Part shown: one piece after another, positions 8,307 to 16,881 of the stretch
Layout: each line of letters begins with the position of its first letter
How positions within the stretch are numbered: position 1 is the stretch's first letter
Assembly: GCF_002192255.1 (NCBI RefSeq)
Contig: NZ_CP021768.1
Location: forward strand, 576,001-640,000
DNA from: Stenotrophomonas sp. WZN-1
Lineage (GTDB): Bacteria; Pseudomonadota; Gammaproteobacteria; Xanthomonadales; Xanthomonadaceae
Direction: 5' to 3'
Length of the DNA: 64,000 nt
Translations under genes and position numbers: made by a program
Notes under the pieces: model-generated
Seen by the model: only the letters and a program-made list of their open reading frames with translations
Database searches by the model: none
What the model was told of the DNA's origin: nothing

Positions 8307-8327
8307 AAAGGCGCCCAGGGCGCCTTT
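8307..8327 (-). terminator. terminator downstream of queD
   Basis: AAAGGCGCCC and GGGCGCCTTT form a 10-bp stem around one base. On the reverse strand it is followed by a T-rich run (gttatttttgttgc). It lies 27 nt after the queD stop and before the phasin gene. Confidence 0.75.
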
Positions 8328-8354
8328 GAAACACCTTTCAGATCAATGGGTTGA

Positions 8355-8717
8355 TCAGGCCACCGGGCCGCGGTAACGGCAACCCGACGTGCAGGTTTCG
8401 TGCACAGTGATCTCGCTCAGCGCCGGCAGGCTCGGCTTGAGCTCGTTCCAGATCCACACCGCCAGGTTCTCGCTGGTCGGGTTCTCCAGGCCGGGGATGT
8501 CATTGAGGTAGTGATGGTCCAGGCGGTCGTAGATCGGCTGGAAGGCCGCCTTCACGTCGCCGAAATCCATGACCCAGCCGGTCTGCGCACCCGGCTCGCC
8601 CTCGACCTTCAGTTCCACCCGGAACGAGTGGCCGTGCAGGCGCGCGCACTTGTGCCCCGGCGGCACGTTGGGGAGGCGGTGCGCCGCCTCGAGCATGAAG
8701 ACTTTGAAGATTTCCAT
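8355..8717 (-). CDS. queD: 6-carboxy-5,6,7,8-tetrahydropterin synthase
   Basis: 120-residue enzyme of the 6-pyruvoyl-tetrahydropterin synthase fold. It converts dihydroneopterin triphosphate to 6-carboxytetrahydropterin, the second step of queuosine/preQ1 biosynthesis. Zinc-binding histidines are seen in EAAHRLPN and [10 protein letters not shown]; the catalytic cysteine is in [23 protein letters not shown] and the C-terminal [11 protein letters not shown] are typical. The start at 8717 gives [15 protein letters not shown]; longer readings of the frame run into the opposite-strand receptor gene and are not credible. It diverges from the TonB-dependent receptor. Confidence 0.93.
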   Translation of the reverse strand: MEIFKVFMLEAAHRLPNVPPGHKCARLHGHSFRVELKVEGEPGAQTGWVMDFGDVKAAFQPIYDRLDHHYLNDIPGLENPTSENLAVWIWNELKPSLPALSEITVHETCTSGCRYRGPVA

Positions 8718-8909
8718 GCCGGGATTGTACGCCGCGGGCGGCCGGGCAGCCTGAGCGGAGGTTGGACTTTCGTGAAGAAAGTCTTTCCATCCGGATGAAG
8801 AGATGATAGTTTCTCTTATATCCGTATGAAGAGATGTTATTGGCCGGACCGCGGCCAGGCATGGACTACTGCGGAACTTCGTCGCCCTTATCACCTCCCC
8901 CACATCGTC
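8718..8909 (+). promoter_or_regulatory. duplicated operator-like site upstream of the TonB-dependent receptor
   Basis: Two copies of TCCGGATGAAGAGATG (8790-8805) and TCCGTATGAAGAGATG (8821-8836) lie 31 bp apart, three helical turns. Each sits in an imperfect palindrome: CTTTCCATCCGGATGAAGAG around the first, and ctcttatatccgtatgaaga around the second. The surrounding DNA is AT-rich compared with its flanks. The arrangement suggests cooperative binding of a dimeric repressor that controls the receptor operon, queD, or both. The regulator is not identified. Confidence 0.5.
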
Positions 8910-11549
8910 ATGCCCAAGCACACCCTGCTCGTGGCGGCCCTGGCCGTCGCTCTGGCCGCGCCTTTGTCCGCCGCCGCCGAAACTTCCGCCGACGCCAATG
9001 GCGAAGCCAGCACCCTGGCCGCCGTGCGCGTCACCGGTTCCAACATCAAGCGCACCGATACCGAAGCCTCCAACCCGGTGCAGGTGATCGGCCGCCAACA
9101 GCTGGAACAGACCGGCAAGGCCACCGTGGCCGATGTACTGCGTTCGATCTCGGCCAACACCGGCAACGCCAGCAACGAAACCACCAACAACGGTTGGGCC
9201 TCTGGCTCGGCCGGCATTGGCCTGCGCGGCCTGTCGCAGAAGAACACGCTGGTGCTGCTCAACGGACGCCGCCTGGCCAACTACGGCTTCCCGGCCGGCG
9301 GCCTGTCCGACACCTTCGTCGATCTCAACGCCCTGCCGCTGGTCGCGGTCGAGCGCATCGAAGTGCTCAAGGACGGCGCCTCGGCGGTGTACGGCTCCGA
9401 CGCCGTGGCCGGCGTGGTCAACATCATCACCCGGCAGAACTTCGAAGGCGCCGAGATCGGCGGCAGCTTCGGCGGTGCCGACCAGGGCGGCCTGCACGAG
9501 CAGAACCTGAAGTTCGTCGGCGGCCTCGGTGATCTCGACACCGATGGCTACAACATCCTCTTCAGCCTGCAGGGTTACAACCGCGAGCGCCTCGACCAGG
9601 ACGAGCGCAACCTGACCAAGAGCGGCATCTACACCGACAAGCCCGGTGGCCGCTGGAACGGCTGGTCGGCCAAGGGCGCGCGCTATCTGGTCAACGGCGT
9701 GTCGGTGCCGATGCTCGACGCCAACGGCAACTGCCCGGCCGGTACCACCCGCGTCGCCAGCGCGCCGATCGATGGCCTGGCCGGCGATACCTGCGGTTTC
9801 AACCAGGCACCGTTCACCACGCTGATCCCCTCGACCAAGCGCTACCAGGCCTATGCCAACGGTACCTTCCGCCTGAACGACAATGTCGAAGCCTTCGGCG
9901 AAGTGCTGTACAGCCAGATCAAGAGTGCCGCGTGGTTCGGCAGCAGCCCGTTCTTCACCCTGGAAAGTGGCCGTTTCGCCTTGAACGCGAACAGCGGCCT
10001 GGCCGAGCCGGTGTCATCGCTGCTGCCGGCCAACAATCCGTACAACCCCTACGGCCGCGCGATCCCGATCGAGTACACCTTCTTCGACCTCGGCGGCACG
10101 ATCAAGACCAACCGCTCCACCGCCTATCGCGGCGTGTTCGGCCTGCGCGGCACCACTGCGAACTGGGACTGGGAAGTGGCCGCATTCGGTGCGCGCAGCA
10201 GCGAGCGCGAGAGTGTGTCCGGTGGCTTCGCCAACCGCTGGGCGCTGGCCAACGCACTGGCCACCGGCAGCTACAACCTGCTGGACCCGGCGGCCACGCC
10301 CCAGTCGGTGCGTGATTCGATCAACATCGCCACGCTGCGCCCGGCCGAGTCCAAGCTGCAGGGCGTCGACGCGAAGATTTCCGGCAGCCTGGGCCACACC
10401 TGGGCCGGCGAGATCGGCTTCGCCGCCGGTGCAGAATGGCGCCACGAGAAGCTCGACTCCAACAACCCGTGGCAGATCGATGCCGGCCTGCAGGTGCGCC
10501 CGGCCATTGCCGAAGTGCATGGCCAGCGCCAGGTCAGTGCGGCCTACGCCGAAGTGAACGTTCCGCTGGCCTCGACGCTGGAGCTGTCCGCCGCCGCGCG
10601 TGCCGATCACTACGATGATTTCGGCGATGCGTTCTCACCGAAGATCGGCCTGCGCTGGCAGCCGCTGGATTTCCTGCTGGTGCGTGCCTCGGCGTCGAAG
10701 GGCTTCCGTGCGCCGTCGCTGTCGGAGAACTCGAACAGCACCAGCATCGCCTACGGCAGTGTGGTCGACCCGCGTGATCCGGATGTGCCGGGCTCGCGCC
10801 AGAATCCGACCTTCTTCACCGTTGGCAACAACGAACTGAAGCCCGAGCGCACCAAGAGCGTGAACTTCGGCGTGGTGCTGTCGCCGTGGGCCAACACCAA
10901 CCTGAGCGTGGATTACTACCGCATCCAGCTGGACAACCTGGTCGGCACCAACAACACCCAGACCCTGGTCAACGACAACGTGGCCGGCGCCGTGCAGCGC
11001 GACGAGCGCGGCAAGCTGCAGGCGGTCTACAACCGCTACCAGAACCTGAGTGAGCTGAAGACCTCGGGCATCGATGTCGAGCTGCGCCAGCGCATCCCGA
11101 CCGCTGCGCTGGGTGACTTCACCGTGTCCTCGGCCTACACCCACGTGCGCGACTACCGTCGCCCGACCGTGGTCGGCGGCCCACTGGTGGACTACGCCGG
11201 CAGCAACCTGGGCGCAACCTTGCCCAAGGACAAGGCCACCACCACGCTGGACTGGAAGTACGGCGACTTCAACGCAGCGGTGACCTGGTACTACACCAGC
11301 GGCTACCGCCAGGAAGCCAGCACTGCAGCGAAGGCCGTGCAGCAGCGTGTCGGCAGCTACAGCCAGTACGACCTGTACCTGGCCTACACCGGTATCGACA
11401 AGCTGACGGTGTACGCCAAGGTGCAGAACCTGGCCGACAAGACGCCGCCGTACGACGCCTCGTACCCGGGCATCCGCGCGCCGTACGACTTCAGCCAGTA
11501 CGACCTGCGTGGCCGCTACTTCACGCTGGGCTTCGATTACCGCTTCTGA
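8910..11549 (+). CDS. TonB-dependent outer-membrane receptor
   Basis: 879-residue receptor. The signal peptide is [21 protein letters not shown], about 22 residues. A TonB-box/plug start ([14 protein letters not shown]) is followed by a plug domain with [12 protein letters not shown] and [21 protein letters not shown]. The barrel of about 650 residues ends in LGFDYRF with the terminal aromatic residue needed for outer-membrane assembly. I chose the ATG at 8910 because it starts the signal peptide; the frame extends upstream without one. The VTGSNIKR subfamily often occurs with secreted peptidases, and here an M14 peptidase follows after 74 nt, so peptide uptake is a reasonable inference. Confidence 0.92.
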   Translation: MPKHTLLVAALAVALAAPLSAAAETSADANGEASTLAAVRVTGSNIKRTDTEASNPVQVIGRQQLEQTGKATVADVLRSISANTGNASNETTNNGWASGSAGIGLRGLSQKNTLVLLNGRRLANYGFPAGGLSDTFVDLNALPLVAVERIEVLKDGASAVYGSDAVAGVVNIITRQNFEGAEIGGSFGGADQGGLHEQNLKFVGGLGDLDTDGYNILFSLQGYNRERLDQDERNLTKSGIYTDKPGGRWNGWSAKGARYLVNGVSVPMLDANGNCPAGTTRVASAPIDGLAGDTCGFNQAPFTTLIPSTKRYQAYANGTFRLNDNVEAFGEVLYSQIKSAAWFGSSPFFTLESGRFALNANSGLAEPVSSLLPANNPYNPYGRAIPIEYTFFDLGGTIKTNRSTAYRGVFGLRGTTANWDWEVAAFGARSSERESVSGGFANRWALANALATGSYNLLDPAATPQSVRDSINIATLRPAESKLQGVDAKISGSLGHTWAGEIGFAAGAEWRHEKLDSNNPWQIDAGLQVRPAIAEVHGQRQVSAAYAEVNVPLASTLELSAAARADHYDDFGDAFSPKIGLRWQPLDFLLVRASASKGFRAPSLSENSNSTSIAYGSVVDPRDPDVPGSRQNPTFFTVGNNELKPERTKSVNFGVVLSPWANTNLSVDYYRIQLDNLVGTNNTQTLVNDNVAGAVQRDERGKLQAVYNRYQNLSELKTSGIDVELRQRIPTAALGDFTVSSAYTHVRDYRRPTVVGGPLVDYAGSNLGATLPKDKATTTLDWKYGDFNAAVTWYYTSGYRQEASTAAKAVQQRVGSYSQYDLYLAYTGIDKLTVYAKVQNLADKTPPYDASYPGIRAPYDFSQYDLRGRYFTLGFDYRF

Positions 11550-11559
11550 TCCATCCGCC

Positions 11560-11588
11560 GCGGCCGGTCACCTGTAGGGACCGGCCGC
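11560..11588 (+). repeat. GC-rich hairpin between receptor and peptidase genes
   Basis: GCGGCCGGTC (11560-11569) pairs perfectly with GACCGGCCGC (11579-11588). There is no following T run, so it is more likely an mRNA processing, stability or partial attenuation structure than a full terminator. It would let the receptor be made in excess of the peptidase. Confidence 0.5.
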
Positions 11589-11623
11589 GCGACCGTCTGC
11601 CGTTGTGTTCCAGGGGAGTCACC

Positions 11624-14218
11624 GTGTCCTTGCATCGTCGTGCCGTTCTTCCATTGCTGATCGCCGCCGCCACCGCACTGTCCCTACCGCAGCCGGTGCA
11701 GGCACAGAGCGCCTACTTCTTTCCGCAGGTGGCCGACGCAGCGGCGTTCGATGCAGCGGTGCCCACGCCGGAGCAGTTTCTCGGCTACCCGATCGGCAGC
11801 CGTTACACGCGGCACGACCAGCTGGTGGCGTACTTCCAGGAACTGGCGAAACGCTCGGACAAGATCAGCGTGCGCGAGATCGGTCGCAGCTATGAGGGGC
11901 GCCCGCTGCTGATCGCCACCGTCACCGCTGCAGGCAACCACGCGCGGCTGGAGCAGATCCGCCAGCAGCACGCGACCCTGGCCGATCCGGCGCAGCCGCG
12001 CAGTGCGGCGGGCAACAGCCCGGTGGTGGTTTGGCTGGGCTACAGCGTGCACGGCAACGAGACCTCCAGTGCCGAAGCGGCGATGCTGACGGCGTACTAT
12101 CTGGTGGCCAACCGCAGCGCCGAAACACAGCAGTGGCTGCAGCAGGCGGTGGTGCTGTTCGACCCGGCGCAGAACCCGGACGGCCGCGATCGTGCCGCCA
12201 ACTGGCACAACGCCTGGGCCTCCGAACCGGCCTCGGCCGACCCGGCCGACAAGGAGCACGTCGAGCCGTTCCCGCAGGGCCGCACCAACCACTACTTCAC
12301 CGATCTCAACCGCGACTGGCTGGCCCTGACCCAGCAGGACTCGCGGCCGAAGGTGGAGGTGTTCCACCAGTGGTACCCGAACGTGCAGATCGACTTCCAC
12401 GAGATGGGCAAGGACAGCACCTACTACTTTGAACCGTCGCCGAAGAGCATGCACAGCCCGCTGATTCCAGCGGCGTCGTATGAATTCAACAAGACCCTGG
12501 CCAAGTACCACGCGCAGGCGTTGGATGCGCTGGGCTCGCTGTACTACACCGGCGAGAACTTCGACAACTTCTCGCCGGTCTACGGCTCCACTTACCCGGA
12601 CTTCCATGGCGCTGTCGGCGTTACCGTCGAGCAGGCCAGCTCGCGCGGCCGCGTGCAGGAATCGGTGAATGGCCTGCTGACCTTCCCGTTCACCATCCGC
12701 AACCAGGTCGCCACCGGGCTGGGCACCGTGCGTGGTGCAGTGACCGAGCGCAGCGGCCTGTTCGACCTGCAGAAGCAGTTCTTCCAGAGCGCACTGAAGC
12801 AGGCCGCACAGCAGCCGGTGAAGAGTTTCGTGTTCGGTGATGTGCATGACCCGGCACTGACCCGTCGCCTGCTGGAATTGTTGCTGCTGCATCGCATCGA
12901 GGTGCGCGCGCTGGATCGTGCCGTCACTGTCGATGGACAGCGTTTCGATGCCGGCAGTGCTTACGTGGTGCCGGTGCAGCAGGCGCAGTTCCGCCTGGTG
13001 CATTCGATCTTTGCCGAGACACCGCCGATCAAGGGCGACGTTTTCTACGGCAGCACCAGTTACGCGATCGCGCCGGCGTATGGTGTGGCCTTCGCGGGCA
13101 GCCGCAGCCGAATCGAAGGCGGCGCACGCGTGACCGCGCTGCCGGTAGAGCCGGGCGCAGTGCTGGGCGGTCAGGCCGGATTCGCCTACGGGATCGACTG
13201 GCGCGACTACAACGCGGGGCGCGCGTTGGCTGCGCTGCAGGACAAGGGTGTGAATGCACGCGCGGCATTCCAGCCGTTCACCACCGCGACCGCGCAGGGC
13301 GAGGTCAGCTTCGCCGCCGGCAGCCTGGTCATTCCGGTCGCCGGGCAGTCGCTGCAGGGCGCGGCGCTGCTTGAAGCAGTGACGTCCGCCGCGCGCGCTG
13401 CCGGCGTGCAGGTGCACGCGTTGTCCAGCGGCCGCAGCCGCGAGGGCATCGATCTTGGAAGTGACGGCGTCAAAGCGCTGCGCAAACCCGCGGTTGCGCT
13501 GGTGATGGGCGAGGGCGTGGCCGCCACCGAGATCGGCTCGGCCTGGTTCCTGTTGGACCAGCAGCTGCGGTTGCCCGCCAGCAAGCTGGATCCCCAGCAG
13601 CTGGGCAAAGTGCCTCTGGATCGCTACACCACTATCGTGCTGTCCGGCGGAACCTACACCGGCATCGATGCCACGGCGGTGGCTGCACTGAAGCGCTGGA
13701 TACAGGCCGGTGGTTCACTGGTGACCTACGGCAGTGCCTCGAAGTGGGCGATCGAACAGAAGCTGGCCGACGGCGAAAAGCTCGGCAAGGAAGAAGAGGC
13801 TGCTGACGAGAGCCGCCGTGCGTTCGGCGACCAGCGCGACATCGCCGCGATCGAGCGGGTCAGCGGCAACATTCTCAGTGCCGACGTGGATACCAGCCAT
13901 CCGCTGTCGTTTGGCGTGCCACGCCGGCAGCTGGCGATCAACAAGGAAAACACGGTGACGCTGCAGCCGAGCGCGAACCCGTTCTCGACGGTGGTGCGCA
14001 TCGACACGCCGCCGCGGGTGAATGGCTATCTCTCCGAGCGCAACCGCACGCGGGTGGCGGGCAGCGCATGGCTGCTGGTGTCAGCGCAGGGGCAGGGCAA
14101 CGTAGTGCTGTTTGCCGATGACCCGGCGCATCGCAAGTATTGGCACGGGACGGATCGGTTGCTGATCAACGCGATCTTCTTCGGGAATCTGGTGAATCCG
14201 AGTAAAGCGCGGGGTTGA
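11624..14218 (+). CDS. secreted M14-family zinc carboxypeptidase
   Basis: 864 residues from a GTG at 11624, chosen because AGGGGAG lies 5 nt upstream and the next residues form a signal peptide (SLHRRAVLPLLIAAATALS, cleaved near VQAQSA). The N-terminal catalytic domain has the zinc motif GYSVHGNETSS (HxxE) and the third ligand in QIDFHEMGKDSTYYFEPS, with NPDGRDR typical of M14. The long C-terminal region (about 400-864) resembles other Xanthomonadaceae M14 proteins and includes a glutamine-amidotransferase-like segment (IVLSGGTYTGID). It probably trims peptides outside the cell or in the periplasm for the upstream receptor. Confidence 0.87.
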   Translation: MSLHRRAVLPLLIAAATALSLPQPVQAQSAYFFPQVADAAAFDAAVPTPEQFLGYPIGSRYTRHDQLVAYFQELAKRSDKISVREIGRSYEGRPLLIATVTAAGNHARLEQIRQQHATLADPAQPRSAAGNSPVVVWLGYSVHGNETSSAEAAMLTAYYLVANRSAETQQWLQQAVVLFDPAQNPDGRDRAANWHNAWASEPASADPADKEHVEPFPQGRTNHYFTDLNRDWLALTQQDSRPKVEVFHQWYPNVQIDFHEMGKDSTYYFEPSPKSMHSPLIPAASYEFNKTLAKYHAQALDALGSLYYTGENFDNFSPVYGSTYPDFHGAVGVTVEQASSRGRVQESVNGLLTFPFTIRNQVATGLGTVRGAVTERSGLFDLQKQFFQSALKQAAQQPVKSFVFGDVHDPALTRRLLELLLLHRIEVRALDRAVTVDGQRFDAGSAYVVPVQQAQFRLVHSIFAETPPIKGDVFYGSTSYAIAPAYGVAFAGSRSRIEGGARVTALPVEPGAVLGGQAGFAYGIDWRDYNAGRALAALQDKGVNARAAFQPFTTATAQGEVSFAAGSLVIPVAGQSLQGAALLEAVTSAARAAGVQVHALSSGRSREGIDLGSDGVKALRKPAVALVMGEGVAATEIGSAWFLLDQQLRLPASKLDPQQLGKVPLDRYTTIVLSGGTYTGIDATAVAALKRWIQAGGSLVTYGSASKWAIEQKLADGEKLGKEEEAADESRRAFGDQRDIAAIERVSGNILSADVDTSHPLSFGVPRRQLAINKENTVTLQPSANPFSTVVRIDTPPRVNGYLSERNRTRVAGSAWLLVSAQGQGNVVLFADDPAHRKYWHGTDRLLINAIFFGNLVNPSKARG

Positions 14219-14250
14219 GGCGTTTGGCGCCGAGTTGTTGCTGGGTTTGG

Positions 14251-14430
14251 GAGGCAGGGGGCCTCAGCCAGGACACGCCGTAAACCCCGCTCCGCGGTCC
14301 GGCCCAGCCGCTGGCGGCTGTGCGTTCGGGCGCTTGCGAAGCGGTGCTTCGCAAGCAAAGCGCCCTCACCCATGGGGGCTCGATGGCGCCATCCATGGCG
14401 CCAACGGTCCTGGCTGAGGCCCCCTGCCTC
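14251..14430 (+). repeat. large inverted-repeat element, copy A
   Basis: The outer arms 14251-14274 and 14407-14430 are perfect 24-nt reverse complements. Inside are the family core (gccgtaaaccc near 14277, ccatgggggctcg near 14370) and an inner hairpin GGCGCCAT-CC-ATGGCGCC (14385-14402). Compared with copies B-E this one carries an extra 70 nt or so, including the hairpin gcttgcgaagc/gcttcgcaagc. It lies between converging genes. Confidence 0.85.
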
Positions 14431-14586
14431 CTATGACAGTTTCCTGCGGGCGCGGACGCATCAAACCCAAGGCGGGAGCAAGGGCAAAAGCAAAAGCAAA
14501 AGCAAAAGCATCAGCACTTGCTCTTGATCTTGATCTTGCTTCACCCGGCTACCCGGCGGGAGAAGAAGGCGCAGGCAATGCTTGAA
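14431..14586. repeat. linker between inverted repeats A and B with period-6 tandem repeats
   Basis: Contains four copies of GCAAAA (14484-14507) followed by a degenerate cttgat tandem (about 14520-14537), both of period six. The same kind of period-six, GCAA-type tract flanks copies C, D and E, so it seems to be part of the element. Apart from the A and B repeats and the rhlE terminator, the remainder of the 14219-14817 gap holds no gene I can support. Confidence 0.6.
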
Positions 14587-14695
14587 GCGGATGGGCGTTG
14601 GGGCCAGCGCAAAACCGTGAGGCGCATGGATGCGCCGACCGAGCCCCCATGGATGGGTTTACGGCGTGTTTTGCGCTGGCCCCACGCCCATCCGC
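14587..14695 (-). repeat. large inverted-repeat element, copy B
   Basis: The arms 14587-14615 and 14668-14695 are complementary over 28 bp with a single bulged T. The core is in the opposite orientation to copy A: inner hairpin GGCGCAT-GG-ATGCGCC (14621-14636), then gagcccccatgg and gggtttacggc. The arm sequence is unrelated to that of copy A. Confidence 0.85.
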
Positions 14696-14741
14696 CCTCA
14701 GCGCAACGCACCGCCGGCTTCTACTCACGGTAGCCAGTAAC

Positions 14742-14769
14742 AAAAAAGGACGGCGCGTCAGCGCCGTCC
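14742..14769 (-). terminator. rho-independent terminator of the RhlE-type helicase gene
   Basis: On the reverse strand GGACGGCGC pairs with GCGCCGTCC (14748-14769) and is followed by six T residues. It lies about 50 nt after the helicase stop. Confidence 0.85.
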
Positions 14770-14817
14770 CCCGATAGCCTCCCGCGCAGCGGGAAGCACA
14801 ACAGCTGTCAGCTGTGA

Positions 14818-16233
14818 TCAGCCGGCGCGACCGCCGCCGTTGCCACCCTGGCCGCGGCCACGGCCGCCACCATTGCCGCCACCGCCACGACGCTGGCCCT
14901 GACCGGCACCCGCACGCTGCTGGCCATTGCCACCGCCCTCGCGGCGGCCACCGCCGGCCTTCTTCGGGCCGGCATGTGCATGGCGCGGCGCATCGCCGTG
15001 CGGACGGCGTGCGTGGCTCTTGCGCGGTGCGCGCTCGCCGGTATCGTGCTCGGCCTTGCCCGGCGCACTGTTGCCCCAGCGGATCGGCGTCTGCAGCTCG
15101 AAGCCCGGCACGTCGCGGATGTCCATGTCGCGGCCCAGCAGGCGCACGATCGCGCGCAGCAGCTTCACTTCATCCTGCGCCACCAGCGAAATCGCCTGGC
15201 CGGTTGCACCGTTACGGCCGGTACGGCCGATACGGTGCACGTAGTCCTCGGCCACCATCGGCAGGTCGAAGTTGATCACCTTCGGCAGCTCGTTGATGTC
15301 GATGCCGCGCGCGGCAATGTCGGTGGCCACCAGCACGGTCACGCGGCCGGCCTTGAAGTCACCCAGCGCACGCAGACGCTGGCCCTGGCTCTTGTTGCCA
15401 TGGATCGCCGCGGTCTTGATGCCCGACTTTTCCAGGAACGTGGCCAGCTTGTCGCTGCCGTGCTTGGTGCGGGCGAACACCAGGGTCTGCTCGCGGCTGT
15501 CCTGCGCCAGCAGGTGCAGCAGCAGGTCGCGCTTGCGGCCGGCATCGACCGGGTGCACACGGTGAGTGATGGTCTCGGCCACGGTGTTCTTCGGCGTCAC
15601 CTGGATCTGTTCCGGGTTGCGCATGAACTCCAGCGCCAGCTGGCGGATGTTGTCCTCGAAGGTGGCCGAGAACAACAGGGTCTGGCGGTTCTGCTTCGGC
15701 AGCTTGGCCAGGATGCGCTTGATCGACGGCAGGAAGCCCATGTCGAGCATGCGGTCGGCTTCGTCCAGGATCAGCACTTCGATGCCGGACAGGTCGACGC
15801 TGCGACGCTCAAGGTGGTCGATCAGGCGGCCCGGGCAGGCCACCAGCAGGTCCACACCACGGCGCAGGATGTCCAGCTGGTTGCCCATGCCGACGCCGCC
15901 GTAGATGCAGGCGCTGGGGATGCGCAGGTACTTGCTGTAGCCACGCAGGCTGTCATGCACCTGGGTGGCCAGCTCGCGGGTCGGGGCCAGGATCAGCGCA
16001 CGCGGCTTGCGCGGGCCGGCACGCACTTCCTGCGAGGCGGTGCCCAGATGCTGCAGCAGCGGCAGGCCGAAGGCGGCGGTCTTGCCGGTGCCGGTCTGTG
16101 CGCCGGCCAGCAGGTCGCGACCGGCCAGCGCCAGCGGGATCGCCTGCTGCTGGATCGGGGTCGGGTTTTCGTAGCCCTGCTCGGCGAGCGCGCGCAGCAG
16201 GAAGGGCGCCAGGCCCAGCGATTCAAAAGACAT
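14818..16233 (-). CDS. rhlE: DEAD-box RNA helicase, RhlE type
   Basis: 471 residues. All core motifs are visible: Q motif region NPTPIQQQAIP, motif I AQTGTGKT (45-52), PTRELA, motif II LILDEADRMLDMGF, motif III FSAT, and motif VI HRIGRTGR. The C-terminal tail of about 90 residues is rich in glycine and arginine (GGGRREGGGNG type), an RNA-binding extension common in RhlE proteins. It unwinds RNA during ribosome maturation or decay; the precise role is not shown by context. The 5' leader contains a perfect palindrome CTGTCCG-AA-CGGACAG (16261-16276), 28 nt upstream of the start, which may affect its translation. Confidence 0.92.
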   Translation of the reverse strand: MSFESLGLAPFLLRALAEQGYENPTPIQQQAIPLALAGRDLLAGAQTGTGKTAAFGLPLLQHLGTASQEVRAGPRKPRALILAPTRELATQVHDSLRGYSKYLRIPSACIYGGVGMGNQLDILRRGVDLLVACPGRLIDHLERRSVDLSGIEVLILDEADRMLDMGFLPSIKRILAKLPKQNRQTLLFSATFEDNIRQLALEFMRNPEQIQVTPKNTVAETITHRVHPVDAGRKRDLLLHLLAQDSREQTLVFARTKHGSDKLATFLEKSGIKTAAIHGNKSQGQRLRALGDFKAGRVTVLVATDIAARGIDINELPKVINFDLPMVAEDYVHRIGRTGRNGATGQAISLVAQDEVKLLRAIVRLLGRDMDIRDVPGFELQTPIRWGNSAPGKAEHDTGERAPRKSHARRPHGDAPRHAHAGPKKAGGGRREGGGNGQQRAGAGQGQRRGGGGNGGGRGRGQGGNGGGRAG

Positions 16234-16527
16234 TGAGTTTGCTCCAAGTACAAGAAACGCCTGTCCGAACGGACAGACGGGGGCAGATCAAACTGATCGG
16301 CTGACTCGGAGCGTTCCCGTGAACCGCGCTGCGAGAATTGGGTGCAGCCGGCACGAAGCGCAGGCTGGAATGCGTGACGAACGGCGTCGGAGTGGGGGCG
16401 GGCGAAGAGGGCGGACCCTGGTCGCCGGCGGTCCCGGAGGGAAACGGACGGCCGCTGCAGACCGCGCAAGTCTAAACGATATTTGAGACTTCACGCAAAA
16501 AGGCCTGTTCAGGTAGGGGGGCTCTCT
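16234..16527. other. leader and upstream region of rhlE
   Basis: First part of a 648-bp gap between divergent genes. It holds the palindrome at 16261-16276 in the rhlE leader and otherwise nothing I recognise. The second half of the gap is occupied by repeat copy C, so the forward gene at 16882 has only about 90 bp of unique upstream sequence. Confidence 0.4.
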
Positions 16528-16773
16528 GCAGGGCTGCGCCCTGCACCCGCAGAGGCTGAAGCAACGGCAAAGGCCGGGTTCCTGTGGGTAGGCGGGGTGG
16601 GGCCGGTGGCAGGGGACGCTGCAAGTACGTCCATGTAAGCTCGGTCGCCGCATCCATGCGGCTCACGCCCCTGCCACCGGACCCACACCGCCCCGCCAAA
16701 CCCGCAGACAACCCAGAGCCGGCTGTTGCTGTTGCTTTGGCTTGCAAAGCAGGTGCAGGGCTGCAAGCCCTGC
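16528..16773 (+). repeat. composite inverted-repeat element, copy C
   Basis: The most complete copy. It runs: hairpin GCAGGGCTGCGCCCTGC (16528-16544); period-six tract gaagcaacggcaaagg; left arm (16591-16614); core with inner hairpin CCGCAT-CC-ATGCGG; right arm (16668-16697); period-six tract gctgttgctgttgc; hairpin gcagggctgcaagccctgc (16755-16773). The arms are imperfect because the right one carries an insertion. The core is degenerate (gctgcaagtacgtccatgta where others have gccgtaaacccgtccatggg). Confidence 0.8.
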
Positions 16774-16881
16774 CGAACCCCCTCCTGCGGTAGGGTGGGC
16801 CAATGCCGCGCTGCAGCTTGGCGTCGCCGCAGATTTGATTACACTTGAAACTTGTTTGCCCACGACTCCGGACACCCACCC

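Noticed and set aside
8355..9497. queD extended to 380 codons
   Set aside because: The extension lies antisense to the TonB-dependent receptor start and crosses the divergent promoter. The family begins at MEIFKVFML and is about 120 residues long.
11560..11588. Rho-independent terminator separating receptor and peptidase
   Set aside because: The stem is strong but there is no downstream T run, and the peptidase has its own ribosome-binding site only 36 nt later, consistent with co-transcription.
14484..14540. CRISPR-like tandem repeats (GCAAAA and cttgat units)
   Set aside because: Units are six bases with no spacers and no cas genes; they belong to the modular repeat element.
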